64,000 nucleotides of DNA from UBA5336 sp039818165 (GTDB taxonomy: Bacteria > Pseudomonadota > Alphaproteobacteria > Caulobacterales > Hyphomonadaceae), in the NCBI GenBank assembly GCA_039818165.1, contig JBCBUL010000009.1, forward strand, positions 1 through 64,000, in the 5' to 3' direction. The notes under the pieces were generated by a model. That model was not told the DNA's origin and did no database searches. It worked only from the letters and a program-made list of their open reading frames with translations. Within the stretch, counting starts at the first letter, position 1, and every line of letters starts with the position of its first letter. Of this stretch, positions 24,348 to 32,599 are shown one piece after another. The position numbers and the translations under genes are program-made.

Positions 24348-25513
24348 TAAAGCCGCCACATGCCGGCGAGGTTGTTCTTCTGCATGTCGCTGGAACCGCC
24401 CACGATGGGCATGCCGAGGAGGTCACGCACGCAGCGTTCCATGTCCCAGGCGTCTGAGAGGCCATAGGCACCGAGCACCTGCTGGCAGGTGAGCGCGATT
24501 TCTATGCCGGTGTCGGCCACAAACAATTTCGCCATGGCGGTCTCGGCCGAGCAGGGCAGGCCTTCGCTGGCGAGCCAGGCCGAGTGGTAGAGCATGTGGC
24601 GGCAAGCGGCGAGCTTGGTGCGCGCGGAGACCAGCTTGTGGCGGATGGCCTGGTGCTGGGCGATGGGCTTGCCGAACTGGACACGCTCTTGGGCGTAGGT
24701 CCACGCCTCATCCACGGCGGCCCGGGCAATGCCGTAGGCAACCGCAGTGATCTCGATCTTCTCCACGTCCAGGGCGCGGCCCGTGAGCATCTGGAAGCCG
24801 CGATTCCAGGTCTCCTCGCCGCCAACAATGTTCTCGACCGGGATGGCGACATCGTCGAAATAGACATCCATGGACTTTGTGTAGCGCAGGTTCGAGTGCT
24901 CCAGCGGCTGCATGGAGACGCCGGGCGCATCGGTGGGGATGAGCACGAAGGAGAGGTTCTTGCGCTTTTCGCTCTCGGGCCCTGTACGCACGAGGGCGTA
25001 GATGTAGTCGCTCCACTCCGCGCCCGTGCACCAGCGTTTCGCGCCGTTGATGATGACAGTGTCACCCTCGCGCACAGCGCGCGTCTCGACGCTTGTCAGG
25101 TCGCCGCCGACATTGGGTTCTGAGAGGCCGTAACAGAAGAACATCTCCCCGCGCGCGAGCTTGGGCAGGTAGGCTTCTTTCTGGGCCTGCGTCCCGTTTT
25201 CGGCGATGTTCATGCCGCCATAGAAGGCCGCGTGGATGTAAGGCCCGGCCATGGTCGGGCCGCCCTGGCAGAGTTCGTCAATCACGGCTGCGGCAGCGTA
25301 GACGTCTTCGCCCGCTCCGCCAAACTCTTCGGGAATGGTCAGGCCAATGAGGCCCATATCCGCGATCTCCTTGAAGAGCGCCCGGTCCCAGGTCGCCTCC
25401 CGGTCCCAGGCGATACGCTTTTCGCGCGGCATCTTCTCGGCCACCCAGCGCTGCAACTGTCTGCGGATTTCGGTGACGTGGTCGGGCTCGGTGGCATAGC
25501 TGGTCTGGGTCAT
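24347..25513 (-). CDS. Acyl-CoA dehydrogenase
   Basis: The 388-aa product has the full acyl-CoA dehydrogenase fold: GLTIPEEFGGAGEDVYAAAA, the flavin/substrate loop CYGLSEPNVGGDLTSVETRA, GAKRWCTGAEWSDYIYALVR and the C-terminal RVQFGKPIAQHQAIRHKLV. These enzymes make trans-2-enoyl-CoA, passing electrons to ETF. Together with the SRPBCC gene whose end it overlaps by 4 nt, it forms a small operon; the chain-length preference cannot be read from sequence. Confidence 0.9.
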   Translation of the reverse strand: MTQTSYATEPDHVTEIRRQLQRWVAEKMPREKRIAWDREATWDRALFKEIADMGLIGLTIPEEFGGAGEDVYAAAAVIDELCQGGPTMAGPYIHAAFYGGMNIAENGTQAQKEAYLPKLARGEMFFCYGLSEPNVGGDLTSVETRAVREGDTVIINGAKRWCTGAEWSDYIYALVRTGPESEKRKNLSFVLIPTDAPGVSMQPLEHSNLRYTKSMDVYFDDVAIPVENIVGGEETWNRGFQMLTGRALDVEKIEITAVAYGIARAAVDEAWTYAQERVQFGKPIAQHQAIRHKLVSARTKLAACRHMLYHSAWLASEGLPCSAETAMAKLFVADTGIEIALTCQQVLGAYGLSDAWDMERCVRDLLGMPIVGGSSDMQKNNLAGMWRL

Positions 25514-25956
25514 CGCGCGCGCTCCTCCAGGCGTTTGCGCCGCAACTCGTGGCGCCGCTCATACATTTTGCGGAACTGTGGCGCGATCAGGGGCGTGAGC
25601 CAACCTGCATCCACGTCGCACTGGTCTGTGTAGCGACACGTGTCGCCGCTGAGCGGCTCGACAGTAAGGCGGTGTTTGTAGCGCCGGACGGGGCCGCCAT
25701 GCTCCTCGCTGCGCATGACGAAGTTGGTGTCGTCGCGCTCCACCACGGTCATGGTCCATTGGCCCATGGGCAGCCAGCCCCAGCGTTTCAGGCGGACAGT
25801 GTAGGGCTGTCCGAGGGCTGGCTCGCCATCCGGCAGGCCTTCATAGGTAATCGCGCCTTCCATGCTTTCCGCCAAGGCCGCGAAGTCGACGATATCGGCC
25901 CAGAGCACATGTGCCGGAACCCCATAGTCCCGGGATATGCAGAACACTTTGCCCAT
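25510..25956 (-). CDS. SRPBCC-family protein
   Basis: The 148-aa protein lacks a signal peptide. It has an N-terminal ligand-pocket strand with helix (VPAHVLWADIVDFAALAESM), then PYTVRLKRWGWLPMGQWTMT and the closing helix LTPLIAPQFRKMYERRHELR, the SRPBCC helix-grip pattern. It overlaps the acyl-CoA dehydrogenase start by 4 nt (ATGA), so it is the first gene of that operon. It may bind a hydrophobic acyl or aromatic ligand; this is inferred from the fold only. Confidence 0.75.
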   Translation of the reverse strand: MGKVFCISRDYGVPAHVLWADIVDFAALAESMEGAITYEGLPDGEPALGQPYTVRLKRWGWLPMGQWTMTVVERDDTNFVMRSEEHGGPVRRYKHRLTVEPLSGDTCRYTDQCDVDAGWLTPLIAPQFRKMYERRHELRRKRLEERAR

Positions 25957-26047
25957 TATGCACTGAAGCCTCGTAATTTCTGCACCACAGCTTCCAGCGA
26001 GCCCCCAAAACCCGCAAGGAAAATCTCAAAAATGAACAATGAATATA

Positions 26048-26076
26048 TTGAGTACCATTCAAACCAGTGCTAACAC
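26048..26076 (+). promoter_or_regulatory. Weak candidate promoter before the UrcA-like gene
   Basis: TTGAGT (26048-26053), a 17-nt spacer and TAACAC (26071-26076) lie in an AT-rich gap 119 nt before 26195. A 7-bp hairpin (GATGAGG 26111-26117 / CCTCATC 26130-26136) follows in the leader. Both match poorly enough that this is tentative. Confidence 0.3.
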
Positions 26077-26194
26077 ACCCCACAACAACAAAAAACAATT
26101 CTGTTCCGCGGATGAGGGGGAGTGAGGCTCCTCATCGGTTTGTCTGGGCTGGCAGCGTGTCGTTGTCGGCCAAACCTCAAAAGGGGCCTCACCC

Positions 26195-26506
26195 ATGCTA
26201 CGTAATTGTCTTCCTGCGCTCGCTTTCGCTTTTATTGCCACGCCTGTAGGCGCGGACCCGTCGGCTGATACCGATGTCGACTTCGAGATTGCTCTGACGG
26301 CGTCTGCCGCCGAAACGCTGGCCAACATCAAGGCGGAGGCCTGGGCGGCCTGTGCCCCGACACCGGGCTCTGCGTCGGTCTTTGATCGAAGTCACGTCGC
26401 GCGCCGGGCCTGCCAGGACGCGCTGGTGCGGGATGTCGTCAACAAGCTGGCCGATCCGAAAATTACCGCGGAGCTTGAAGCTGATGCGGTGACGTCTGAG
26501 GGTTAG
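26195..26506 (+). CDS. Small secreted UrcA-like protein
   Basis: The 103-aa protein has a signal peptide (MLRNCLPALAFAFIATPVGA). The mature part has the layout of the UrcA family: TASAAETLANIKAEAWAACA and then RRACQDALVRDVVNKLADP, that is, two cysteines about 24 residues apart in amphipathic helices. UrcA proteins are small periplasmic proteins of Caulobacterales and Sphingomonadales with no known role. AAAGGGG lies 8-9 nt upstream. It converges with the enoyl-CoA hydratase gene, the two stops overlapping by 3 nt. Confidence 0.6.
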   Translation: MLRNCLPALAFAFIATPVGADPSADTDVDFEIALTASAAETLANIKAEAWAACAPTPGSASVFDRSHVARRACQDALVRDVVNKLADPKITAELEADAVTSEG

Positions 26507-27315
26507 TTCCCCGTCAGGTCTGGCTTGCGCTTCTCCATGGTGGCTTTCACGGCCTCCACCCGGTCGTCGAGATAGTTAGACACGCTCTCCCAGCCGACGC
26601 TGGCATCCATGAGCTGGGCAGCGAGAGCGCGCAGCGGAATGTTGGTTACGGACTTGGTCCAGCGCACGGCCCATTTCGGATTGGCCTGGATCTTGTCCAC
26701 CAACGCGCCCACTTTCGCGTCGAGCTCGCTTGCGGGCACCGCGTAATTTATGAGACCGAGCTCTTTCGCCTCAGCGGCGGTGAGCAGGTCCCCGGTCATG
26801 AGCAATTCCTTGGCTTTGGCGTAGCCAATGAGCTGGGGCCAGATCAGCGCGCCGCCATCGCCGGCCACCAGGCCCACTTTCACGTGAGGATCACCGATCA
26901 GGGCGGTCTCGTCGGCAATGATGATGTCGCAGAGCAGGGCAATGGTCGCGCCGAGACCCGCGGCCGCGCCATTCAGGCGGCAGATCATTGGCTTTTCCAT
27001 CTCCAGAATGGATGTGACGATGCGTTTGGCGTCCCAGGCGATGGCGCGGAACTTTTCCGGGCTCTCGATCTGCTCCTTGAACCAGTCAAAGTCTCCGCCC
27101 GCGCAGAAGGCCCGGCCCTCTGCAGTGAGGATGATGATGTCGCTGGCCGCGTCGCGCTGGAGGTCAGTGAACACCTGGGCAAGCTCGTCATGCATCGCCG
27201 CGTCCACGCCGTTGACAGGATTGGGACCGGAAATCGTGGCTGTCAGCACGGCCCCATCGCGGGAGAGTTTGAAGCGCGTATAGGGCTGGGCGGTGATGTC
27301 GAATTGGGCTGACAT
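26503..27315 (-). CDS. Enoyl-CoA hydratase/isomerase family protein
   Basis: The 270-aa crotonase-fold protein has the oxyanion-hole segments ILTAEGRAFCAGGDFDWF and the central RLNGAAAGLGATIALLCDII, then GLVAGDGGALIWPQLIGYAK. Family members hydrate or isomerise enoyl-CoA esters; the catalytic acids are consistent with a hydratase/isomerase, but substrate is unknown. It is a stand-alone gene. Confidence 0.9.
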   Translation of the reverse strand: MSAQFDITAQPYTRFKLSRDGAVLTATISGPNPVNGVDAAMHDELAQVFTDLQRDAASDIIILTAEGRAFCAGGDFDWFKEQIESPEKFRAIAWDAKRIVTSILEMEKPMICRLNGAAAGLGATIALLCDIIIADETALIGDPHVKVGLVAGDGGALIWPQLIGYAKAKELLMTGDLLTAAEAKELGLINYAVPASELDAKVGALVDKIQANPKWAVRWTKSVTNIPLRALAAQLMDASVGWESVSNYLDDRVEAVKATMEKRKPDLTGN

Positions 27316-27371
27316 GGATGTTTCTCCTGTTCGCGTCTGACTGGCTTGAAGTAAATTTACTTGCGAGGGTG

Positions 27372-27896
27372 TTAGTCGAGATCGATTTCAGCGGCGTATG
27401 TTTCGCCATCCAGAGTACGAAAGATCAGCGCGTACGACGTGGGATAATCCCAGTCCTCTTCTCCAAGAGTTTGACCGGCTGCCGCAATCGCGGCGCGAGC
27501 TTTTTTGTCATCCTTGACCCACGCCTCATCTCCGTAACCGATGAAAGCCAAAGGAAAGTCGTCGCGAACAGGCCAAGTGAAAGGGTTGTACGTTGGAAAG
27601 CCAGGCGTCCCTTGCAGGATCTCCGCCTCCAGATCAGCGTTGAGCGCATCTGAGAATTCTGCGTCATGGAGAGTATAATCGTCATCGCCGAGCGCTCTGC
27701 CGAGCTTGCGATCAAGGATGCTTTGCGCTCCTGGCTGAATCTCTCCCCTAAAGTTGCTGTAAATGGACCCGACATATCGCCAGCCCGCGGCCGTTTGGTA
27801 GACGGGACAGGTGGCGTCAGTTTTCTCGAATACGCCATCCAATTCATATGCTCGTGGCAAAAAGCGAAAGTGTGGCTGCTTCAATTCGGAGCTCAT
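27372..27896 (-). CDS. CbrC-like (UPF0167) protein, degenerate
   Basis: The 174-aa sequence follows the CbrC/UPF0167 layout: N-terminal PHFRFLPRAYELDGVFE, a GWRYVGSIYS stretch (normally GYIY), HDAEFSDAL, and the diagnostic TPGFPTYNPFTWPVRDDFPL followed by AFIGYGD. The cysteine pairs expected in this family (CxCC near residue 30 and CPWC near 60) are absent. At the second site a different frame reads SLIASSAER, like the CIADGSAAER that should follow CPWC. It may therefore carry compensating frameshifts or be a decayed copy. It overlaps the CurA gene stop by 4 nt. Confidence 0.55.
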   Translation of the reverse strand: MSSELKQPHFRFLPRAYELDGVFEKTDATCPVYQTAAGWRYVGSIYSNFRGEIQPGAQSILDRKLGRALGDDDYTLHDAEFSDALNADLEAEILQGTPGFPTYNPFTWPVRDDFPLAFIGYGDEAWVKDDKKARAAIAAAGQTLGEEDWDYPTSYALIFRTLDGETYAAEIDLD

Positions 27897-28918
27897 TCCG
27901 CCCCAACCTGTACCACCCGGCGCCCGAAATTTTCGCCCCGGAAGAGGCCGCAGAAGGCTTCCGGCATCGCCTCAATGCCTTCGAACCGCTCTTCGGCGTA
28001 CTTCAGCTGTCCGCCCGCGATCATGCGGGCCATACCATCCAGCGCTTCTGGAAATTCGCGGGCGAAATCGAAAACCACCAGCCCCTGCATGTTCACCCGG
28101 TGGGTGATGAAGGGCTTTGTGTTGACGATGCCCGGCGTCTCTTCGGGCGTGAGATTGTAGTCCGCCACCTGGCCGGAAATGCAGATCCGGCCATGCTCGC
28201 GCATCATCGGCAAGACGCGGTTGACCATCGCATTGCCGACATTGTCGAACAGCAGGTCCACGCCGTCCGGCATAGCTTCGCGAAGCGCGGCGTCGAGGTC
28301 TGGCGCGCTCTTGTAGTTGATCACCGCGTCGAAGCCGGCTTCGTCCTTGAGCCAGGCGCATTTCGCGTCACTGCCCGCCACGCCGACGACCTGCGACGCG
28401 CCCCACGCCTTGGCGAGCTGGCCTGCCGTCGCGCCCACGGGACCTGCTGCGCTAGTGACCAGAACGCGGTCGCCTTCGCGGAACTTACCGACAGTCTTGG
28501 TGCCGAACCAGGCCGTCAGCCCCGGAACACCCAGAACACCGATCCAGAGCGACAGCGGAATGCCCGGCACGCTGGGAACCTGGCCGATAAAGCCCTTGCC
28601 GGTTTGCAGGGAATGGGTTTTCCAGCCGCCGGCGCAAAACACGGTCGTGCCGACCGGAAACGCCTCATTCTCGCTGGCGTCCACCATGCCGACGCTAAAG
28701 CCATCGATGGGTTTGCCCAGGGGCAGGGCGCTGGCATAGCTGTCTCCGCCCGACAGGCGCGAACGCGTGCCTGGATCGACCGAACTGAAGGCATGGGCAA
28801 CGCGGAACTGGCCTTCGCGCGGGGCGGGCAGGGGCTTTTCCTCAAGGGCGAAGTTCTCCGGGCGCGGCACGCCCTCGCAATATGACTGCAATACCCATTG
28901 TTTCAGTACGTCGCTCAT
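27893..28918 (-). CDS. NADP-dependent oxidoreductase, CurA/MDR family
   Basis: The 341-aa protein is a zinc-free medium-chain reductase of the curcumin/leukotriene-B4 reductase type. It has the N-terminal GroES-like domain (SSVDPGTRSRLSGGDSYA), then the Rossmann segment VTSAAGPVGATAGQLAKAWG and the DNVGNAMVNRVLPMM motif. Such enzymes reduce alpha,beta-unsaturated ketones with NADPH. The zinc-binding cysteines of alcohol dehydrogenases are lacking, as expected. Confidence 0.9.
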   Translation of the reverse strand: MSDVLKQWVLQSYCEGVPRPENFALEEKPLPAPREGQFRVAHAFSSVDPGTRSRLSGGDSYASALPLGKPIDGFSVGMVDASENEAFPVGTTVFCAGGWKTHSLQTGKGFIGQVPSVPGIPLSLWIGVLGVPGLTAWFGTKTVGKFREGDRVLVTSAAGPVGATAGQLAKAWGASQVVGVAGSDAKCAWLKDEAGFDAVINYKSAPDLDAALREAMPDGVDLLFDNVGNAMVNRVLPMMREHGRICISGQVADYNLTPEETPGIVNTKPFITHRVNMQGLVVFDFAREFPEALDGMARMIAGGQLKYAEERFEGIEAMPEAFCGLFRGENFGRRVVQVGAE

Positions 28919-29074
28919 TGGCGGATGGCTCCCTTGCCCTCAGTGTTTTCGCCAGCATAGGGCGGGCGGCGCGCCTGTCGAGCGAAAGCCCGCCCCGGCG
29001 GACTCCAGCCAAGGCGTTTACTCAATGTGTTGACGGTGGCATGACAGTCACGGGGGAGACATAGCGAGTGCCTT

Positions 29075-29497
29075 ATGAATGTGTCGACCGCCATCCCCGC
29101 CGCCCTCAGCGCCTTTGCCCTGTTCACCGCCTGTAGCGCTGTCCAGTCCAATGCCGATGACCGCGCTGCTGAAGCCCGCGGCGCCGATGGGCCGGTCTTC
29201 GTCGAACTGGACCCGGCGGATTATGAGCCCATGCCCGGTGGCTATGGGCCCGGGGACGCCTCTGAGCCCGGCGCGAAAATGGCCTATCAGATCGTTGAGG
29301 AGGCGATTTACGAGCAGTTTCCCACCCGGGCGCTCGTGGACGTTGTGACCTTGGAAACCCAGGTTGTTGCCGGGCTCAACTATCGTTTTCGGGTCGAAAT
29401 GACCGGCGCGCCAGAGGCGCGAGCCATCTATGAAGCGGTCGTCTATCGCTCCCTGGACGACACCTATGAGCTGTCGCGCCTGGAAAAGATCCAGTAG
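29075..29497 (+). CDS. Lipoprotein with a cystatin-like domain
   Basis: The 140-aa product has a lipoprotein signal (LSAFALFTAC, lipid-anchored Cys20). The mature part reads like a cystatin: MPGGYG at 53-58 (the N-terminal glycine region), one helix MAYQIVEEAIYEQFP (69-83), then strand and the signature QVVAG at 96-100 followed by LNYRFRVEM, and a final strand pair AVVYRSLDDTYELSRLEKI. Eukaryotic cystatins insert QVVAG and the N-terminal Gly into the active site of papain-like proteases. Whether this one inhibits a protease is inference. It is a single gene divergent from the CurA gene. Confidence 0.8.
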   Translation: MNVSTAIPAALSAFALFTACSAVQSNADDRAAEARGADGPVFVELDPADYEPMPGGYGPGDASEPGAKMAYQIVEEAIYEQFPTRALVDVVTLETQVVAGLNYRFRVEMTGAPEARAIYEAVVYRSLDDTYELSRLEKIQ

Positions 29498-29665
29498 AGA
29501 GCCGCCGACCCGTGCGGGAGCCTGGGCGCGAGGCGCGAGTCGCTAGAGCACGTCGTTTCCCAATTTTACTCCCGGTTTGCGGTCCACTCCGAACAAATAG
29601 GGCGGTGCAGCGGGCACAAGGGGGCTTGCTACACTTCCCAACGGGCATTAGGAAACGCGGTTCGC

Positions 29666-29756
29666 GGAGAGGTGGCCGAGTGGCTGAAGGCGCTCCCCTG
29701 CTAAGGGAGTATACGGTAATCCCGTATCGTGGGTTCGAATCCCATCCTCTCCGCCA
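29666..29756 (+). tRNA. tRNA-Ser (anticodon GCU)
   Basis: The 7-bp acceptor stem GGAGAGG / CCTCTCC, D arm, anticodon arm CTCCC-CTGCTAA-GGGAG (anticodon GCT), a long class II variable arm (TATACGGTAATCCCGTATC) and T arm with GGTTCGAATCC are all present, ending G-CCA encoded in the DNA. It reads AGC/AGU serine codons. An IS6 element begins 51 nt after its 3' end. Confidence 0.97.
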
Positions 29757-29807
29757 CGCAGTCTGCTGATTTCAGGGTATTCTGAGACCTTTTGAAATAG
29801 TCCCGAC

Positions 29808-30614
29808 GGCATTGTCAGCGGAACCATCGCTCAATCCGGCCTGGCAAGGGTAGGGAGATGTCCACATCCCCTTTCGCTACTTCAAGATATCTCCTGAGAT
29901 CATCCAGCTTGCGGTGATGATGTTTGTCCGATTTCCGCTTTCACTTCGGAACGTCGAAGACCTTCTGCATGAGCGCGGCATTGATGTTTGCCATGAGAGT
30001 GTGAGGCTCTGGGTGGACCGGTTCGGTCCGATGCTTTCCGGAAAAATCCGAGTACGCCGCGCCAGCTATATGCGTCAGATCCCGCAATGGCGTTGGCATC
30101 TGGATGAGGTCTACGTGAAAATCCGGGGCGAGACACACTACCTCTGGCGCGCAGTGGATCATGAGGGTGAGGTGCTGGAAAGCTATGTCACCAAAGCCCG
30201 AGACAAATCAGCGGCTTTGAAGTTCCTCCGGAAAGCTATGAAGCGCTACGGAGCCCCAAAAACCATCGTAACTGATAGACTTCGATCCTATGGCGCAGCA
30301 ATGAAAACCATCGGAAATGCCGACCGACAGGAGGTCGGTCGTCACCTCAACAACCGGGCTGAGAATAGCCACTTACCATTTCGACGACGGGAGCGGGCGA
30401 TGAGTAGATTTCGAAGGATGAGCCAGCTTCAAGAATTCGCCTCGATCCACGCTTCATTGCACAACCACTTCAACCTCGACCGTCACATCAATCGGAGAAA
30501 GACCTTCAAAACTCAGCGTGATGCCGCCCCTCTCGAATGGCACCAGCTTCTGACTGGCTAGAGAGTCTCATATGTGCGCTGCTGCAGACGGGTTCGTATT
30601 AGACTGACAGCACC
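29808..30614 (+). mobile_element. IS6-family insertion sequence (about 807 bp)
   Basis: The element carries one DDE transposase gene. Its ends are imperfect inverted repeats sharing the core TGTCAG (left GGCATTGTCAGCGGAA, right-end complement GGTGCTGTCAGTCTAA). The 8-bp direct repeats expected of a fresh IS6 insertion are not seen (GTCCCGAC on the left, TAAGGATC on the right), so it is old or its flanks have recombined. It lies just after tRNA-Ser. Confidence 0.75.
29858..30561 (+). pseudogene. IS6-family transposase, frameshifted near its start
   Basis: From 29881 on the frame matches IS6 transposases of alphaproteobacteria: ISPEIIQLAVMMFVRFPLSL, then LRNVEDLLHERGIDVCHESV, HLDEVYVKIRGETHYLWRAV (first D), TDRLRSYGAA (second D), and RRERAMSRF with the E in NRAENSH. 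The expected N-terminus MSTSPFRYFK starts at ATG 29858 but is in another frame: at the C-run 29868-29871 one base is missing relative to a continuous MSTSPFRYFK reading. Without the shift, translation could only begin at a GTG/ATG near 29914, cutting the first helix. It is probably inactive, unless slippage at the C-run restores it. Confidence 0.85.
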
Positions 30615-30639
30615 TAAGGATCACCGCTTGTGGCGATCC

Positions 30640-31866
30640 TCAACCTTCTGCGGTGGCCTGGGAATGGGCCATGAAGGGGGCCATTTGGGCGGCGAGTTGG
30701 TCGAGGCCTTCTTCGGGCAGGCCGGCGATGTTGATGCGGCCGGAGCCCGGCATATAGATGCCGAATTGCATGCGCAGCATGTCGGTGACCGGGCCCTGCA
30801 GGGGCAGCATGGAGAACATGCCGTTCAGCCCGGCCAGAGGCGCGAATGCATCTGTCTTCAGCGCGCCGTTCAGGGCATTGGCGAGGCCTGTGCGCAGGGC
30901 GACCATGCGTTGGCGCATTTCTTCCAGCTCGGTTTTCCACTGGGCGGTCAGGGCGTCATCGGTGAGGATCGTCTCGACAATCGCCGCGCCGTGGGCCGGC
31001 GGCATGGAATAGACCGCGCGGGCGATCTCCGCCACGTGGCTCGAGGCGGCGCCTGCGGCTGCGGCGCTGCCTGCCTGCAGGAGGAAACAGCCGGTCCGCT
31101 CGCGGTAAAGCCCGAAATTCTTCGAGCAGGAATAGGCGATCATCGCCTCCGGGCAGGCGGCAAGGAAGGCGCGCACGCCGGCAATGTCCTCGTCCAGGCC
31201 CTCGCCAAAGCCCTGATAGGCTACGTCAACGAGCGGAAACAGCATCTGGCGGGCGCAGAAATCGCCGAGATAGGCCCATTGCTCCGCGCTGAGGTCCACG
31301 CCGGTGGGGTTGTGGCAGGGGCCCTGGAAGATGACGATATCGCCTGGGCGGGCCTGGCGCAGGGCGTCCATCATCTCCTCAAAAGCCACTGTGCCCGCGG
31401 CGAGGTCGGCATAGGGGTAGCCCAGCGCCTCGCGTCCCGCCGCGGCGGCCACGTTGACGTGGTTCGGCCAGGAAGGGGTGGAAATCCAGACGCGGCCTTC
31501 GGGGCTGACGCGCGCGGCCAGGCTCATGGCCAGAAAAATGGCGCCGCACCCGCCCGGTGCCGTGAAACTCGCCACGCGGCCTTCGGACACGGCCTCGGAC
31601 TGGGCGCCGAACACCTGTTTCTCGATCGCGGCGCAGAAGCCGACATTGCCGCGTGGGCCCTCGTAGGCCTTGCTGGTCTGGCGCTCAAGGATCAGCGCTT
31701 CGGCCGCCTTCACCGCGCCAAGCACCGGCGTGTTGCCCGCCGCATCCTTGTAGATACCCACGCCCAGATCGACCTTCTCGGTCCGCGGATCAGCCTTGTA
31801 GGCGGCTGAAATGCCCAGCAGCGGATCCGGCGGGCGGGGAGTGAAGCTGGAAAGGAACTGGCTCAT
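30640..31866 (-). CDS. tyrB: Aromatic amino acid aminotransferase
   Basis: The 408-aa class I PLP aminotransferase has the AspC/TyrB signature: DLGVGIYKDAAGNTPVLGAV near the start, GPCHNPTGVDLS, and the PLP-lysine segment YSCSKNFGLYRERTG. The C-terminal substrate arginine lies in PGSGRINIAGL. It converts tyrosine or phenylalanine (and aspartate) to the keto acid. Its place at the end of a fumarylacetoacetase/HPPD cluster favours tyrosine as substrate: the product 4-hydroxyphenylpyruvate feeds Hpd. A 100-nt gap separates it from scoB. Confidence 0.85.
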   Translation of the reverse strand: MSQFLSSFTPRPPDPLLGISAAYKADPRTEKVDLGVGIYKDAAGNTPVLGAVKAAEALILERQTSKAYEGPRGNVGFCAAIEKQVFGAQSEAVSEGRVASFTAPGGCGAIFLAMSLAARVSPEGRVWISTPSWPNHVNVAAAAGREALGYPYADLAAGTVAFEEMMDALRQARPGDIVIFQGPCHNPTGVDLSAEQWAYLGDFCARQMLFPLVDVAYQGFGEGLDEDIAGVRAFLAACPEAMIAYSCSKNFGLYRERTGCFLLQAGSAAAAGAASSHVAEIARAVYSMPPAHGAAIVETILTDDALTAQWKTELEEMRQRMVALRTGLANALNGALKTDAFAPLAGLNGMFSMLPLQGPVTDMLRMQFGIYMPGSGRINIAGLPEEGLDQLAAQMAPFMAHSQATAEG

Positions 31867-31966
31867 GGGAGGCTCCGCAGGTCGATAACAGGCCGCGCAA
31901 GGCCCGCACTGTCTTGGCTGTTTTTCACCTCGCCAATGGCGGCGTCAAGCGTGCTGTCTGAACTGC

Positions 31967-32596
31967 TCAATCGGCTAATGCAGCCTCGGTCTTGGCCTCG
32001 ATCTCCGTGCGTTCGACGCCGGTAGCCAGTTCGACCAGCTTTAGGCCACCATCGACCACGTCGAAAACGCCGAGATCGGTGATGATGCGGTCTACGACGC
32101 CCTTGCCCGTGAGCGGCAGGGTGCAGGCCTTGAGGAGCTTGGTCTCGCCGCGCTTATTGGTGTGGTCCATGACGACGATGACGCGGCCCACTCCGGCGAC
32201 GAGGTCCATTGCCCCGCCCATGCCTTTCACCAGCTTGCCCGGGATCATCCAATTGGCGAGGTCGCCATTCTCGGCCACTTCCATAGCCCCGAGAATGGCC
32301 ATGGCGATCTTGCCGCCGCGGATCATGGCAAAGCTGGTGGCAGAGTCGAAATAGGCGGTGCGGGGCAGCTCGGTGATGGTTTGTTTGCCCGCATTGATCA
32401 GGTCGGCGTCTTCCTCGCCCTCGAACGGAAACGGCCCCATGCCGAGCATGCCATTCTCGCTCTGCAAGGTGACGTCCATACCCTCGGGAATGTGATTGGC
32501 CACTAGCGTCGGAATGCCGATACCGAGGTTCACATACATCCCGTCTTCAAGTTCCTGCGCAGCGCGCGCAGCCATCTCGTCACGTGTCCAGGGCAT
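31967..32596 (-). CDS. scoB: 3-oxoacid CoA-transferase subunit B
   Basis: The 209-aa subunit contains YVNLGIGIPTLVANHIP and the active-site motif LQSENGMLGMGPFP, where the glutamate of SENG forms the CoA thioester. With subunit A it moves CoA from succinyl-CoA to acetoacetate. Acetoacetate is the end product of tyrosine breakdown, which explains its place next to the fumarylacetoacetase-family gene. It lies 3 nt after scoA. Confidence 0.92.
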   Translation of the reverse strand: MPWTRDEMAARAAQELEDGMYVNLGIGIPTLVANHIPEGMDVTLQSENGMLGMGPFPFEGEEDADLINAGKQTITELPRTAYFDSATSFAMIRGGKIAMAILGAMEVAENGDLANWMIPGKLVKGMGGAMDLVAGVGRVIVVMDHTNKRGETKLLKACTLPLTGKGVVDRIITDLGVFDVVDGGLKLVELATGVERTEIEAKTEAALAD

Positions 32597-32599
32597 GGC

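Noticed and set aside
27848..28885. Plus-strand open frame of 345 codons
   Set aside because: Complement of the CurA-type reductase, which has clear family motifs; the antisense product has none.
29757..30640. Prophage or integrative element at the tRNA-Ser 3' end
   Set aside because: Only an IS6 element is present: no integrase and no repeat of the tRNA 3' end was found further on.
30574..31809. Plus-strand open frame of 411 codons after the IS element
   Set aside because: Antisense of the aromatic aminotransferase gene.
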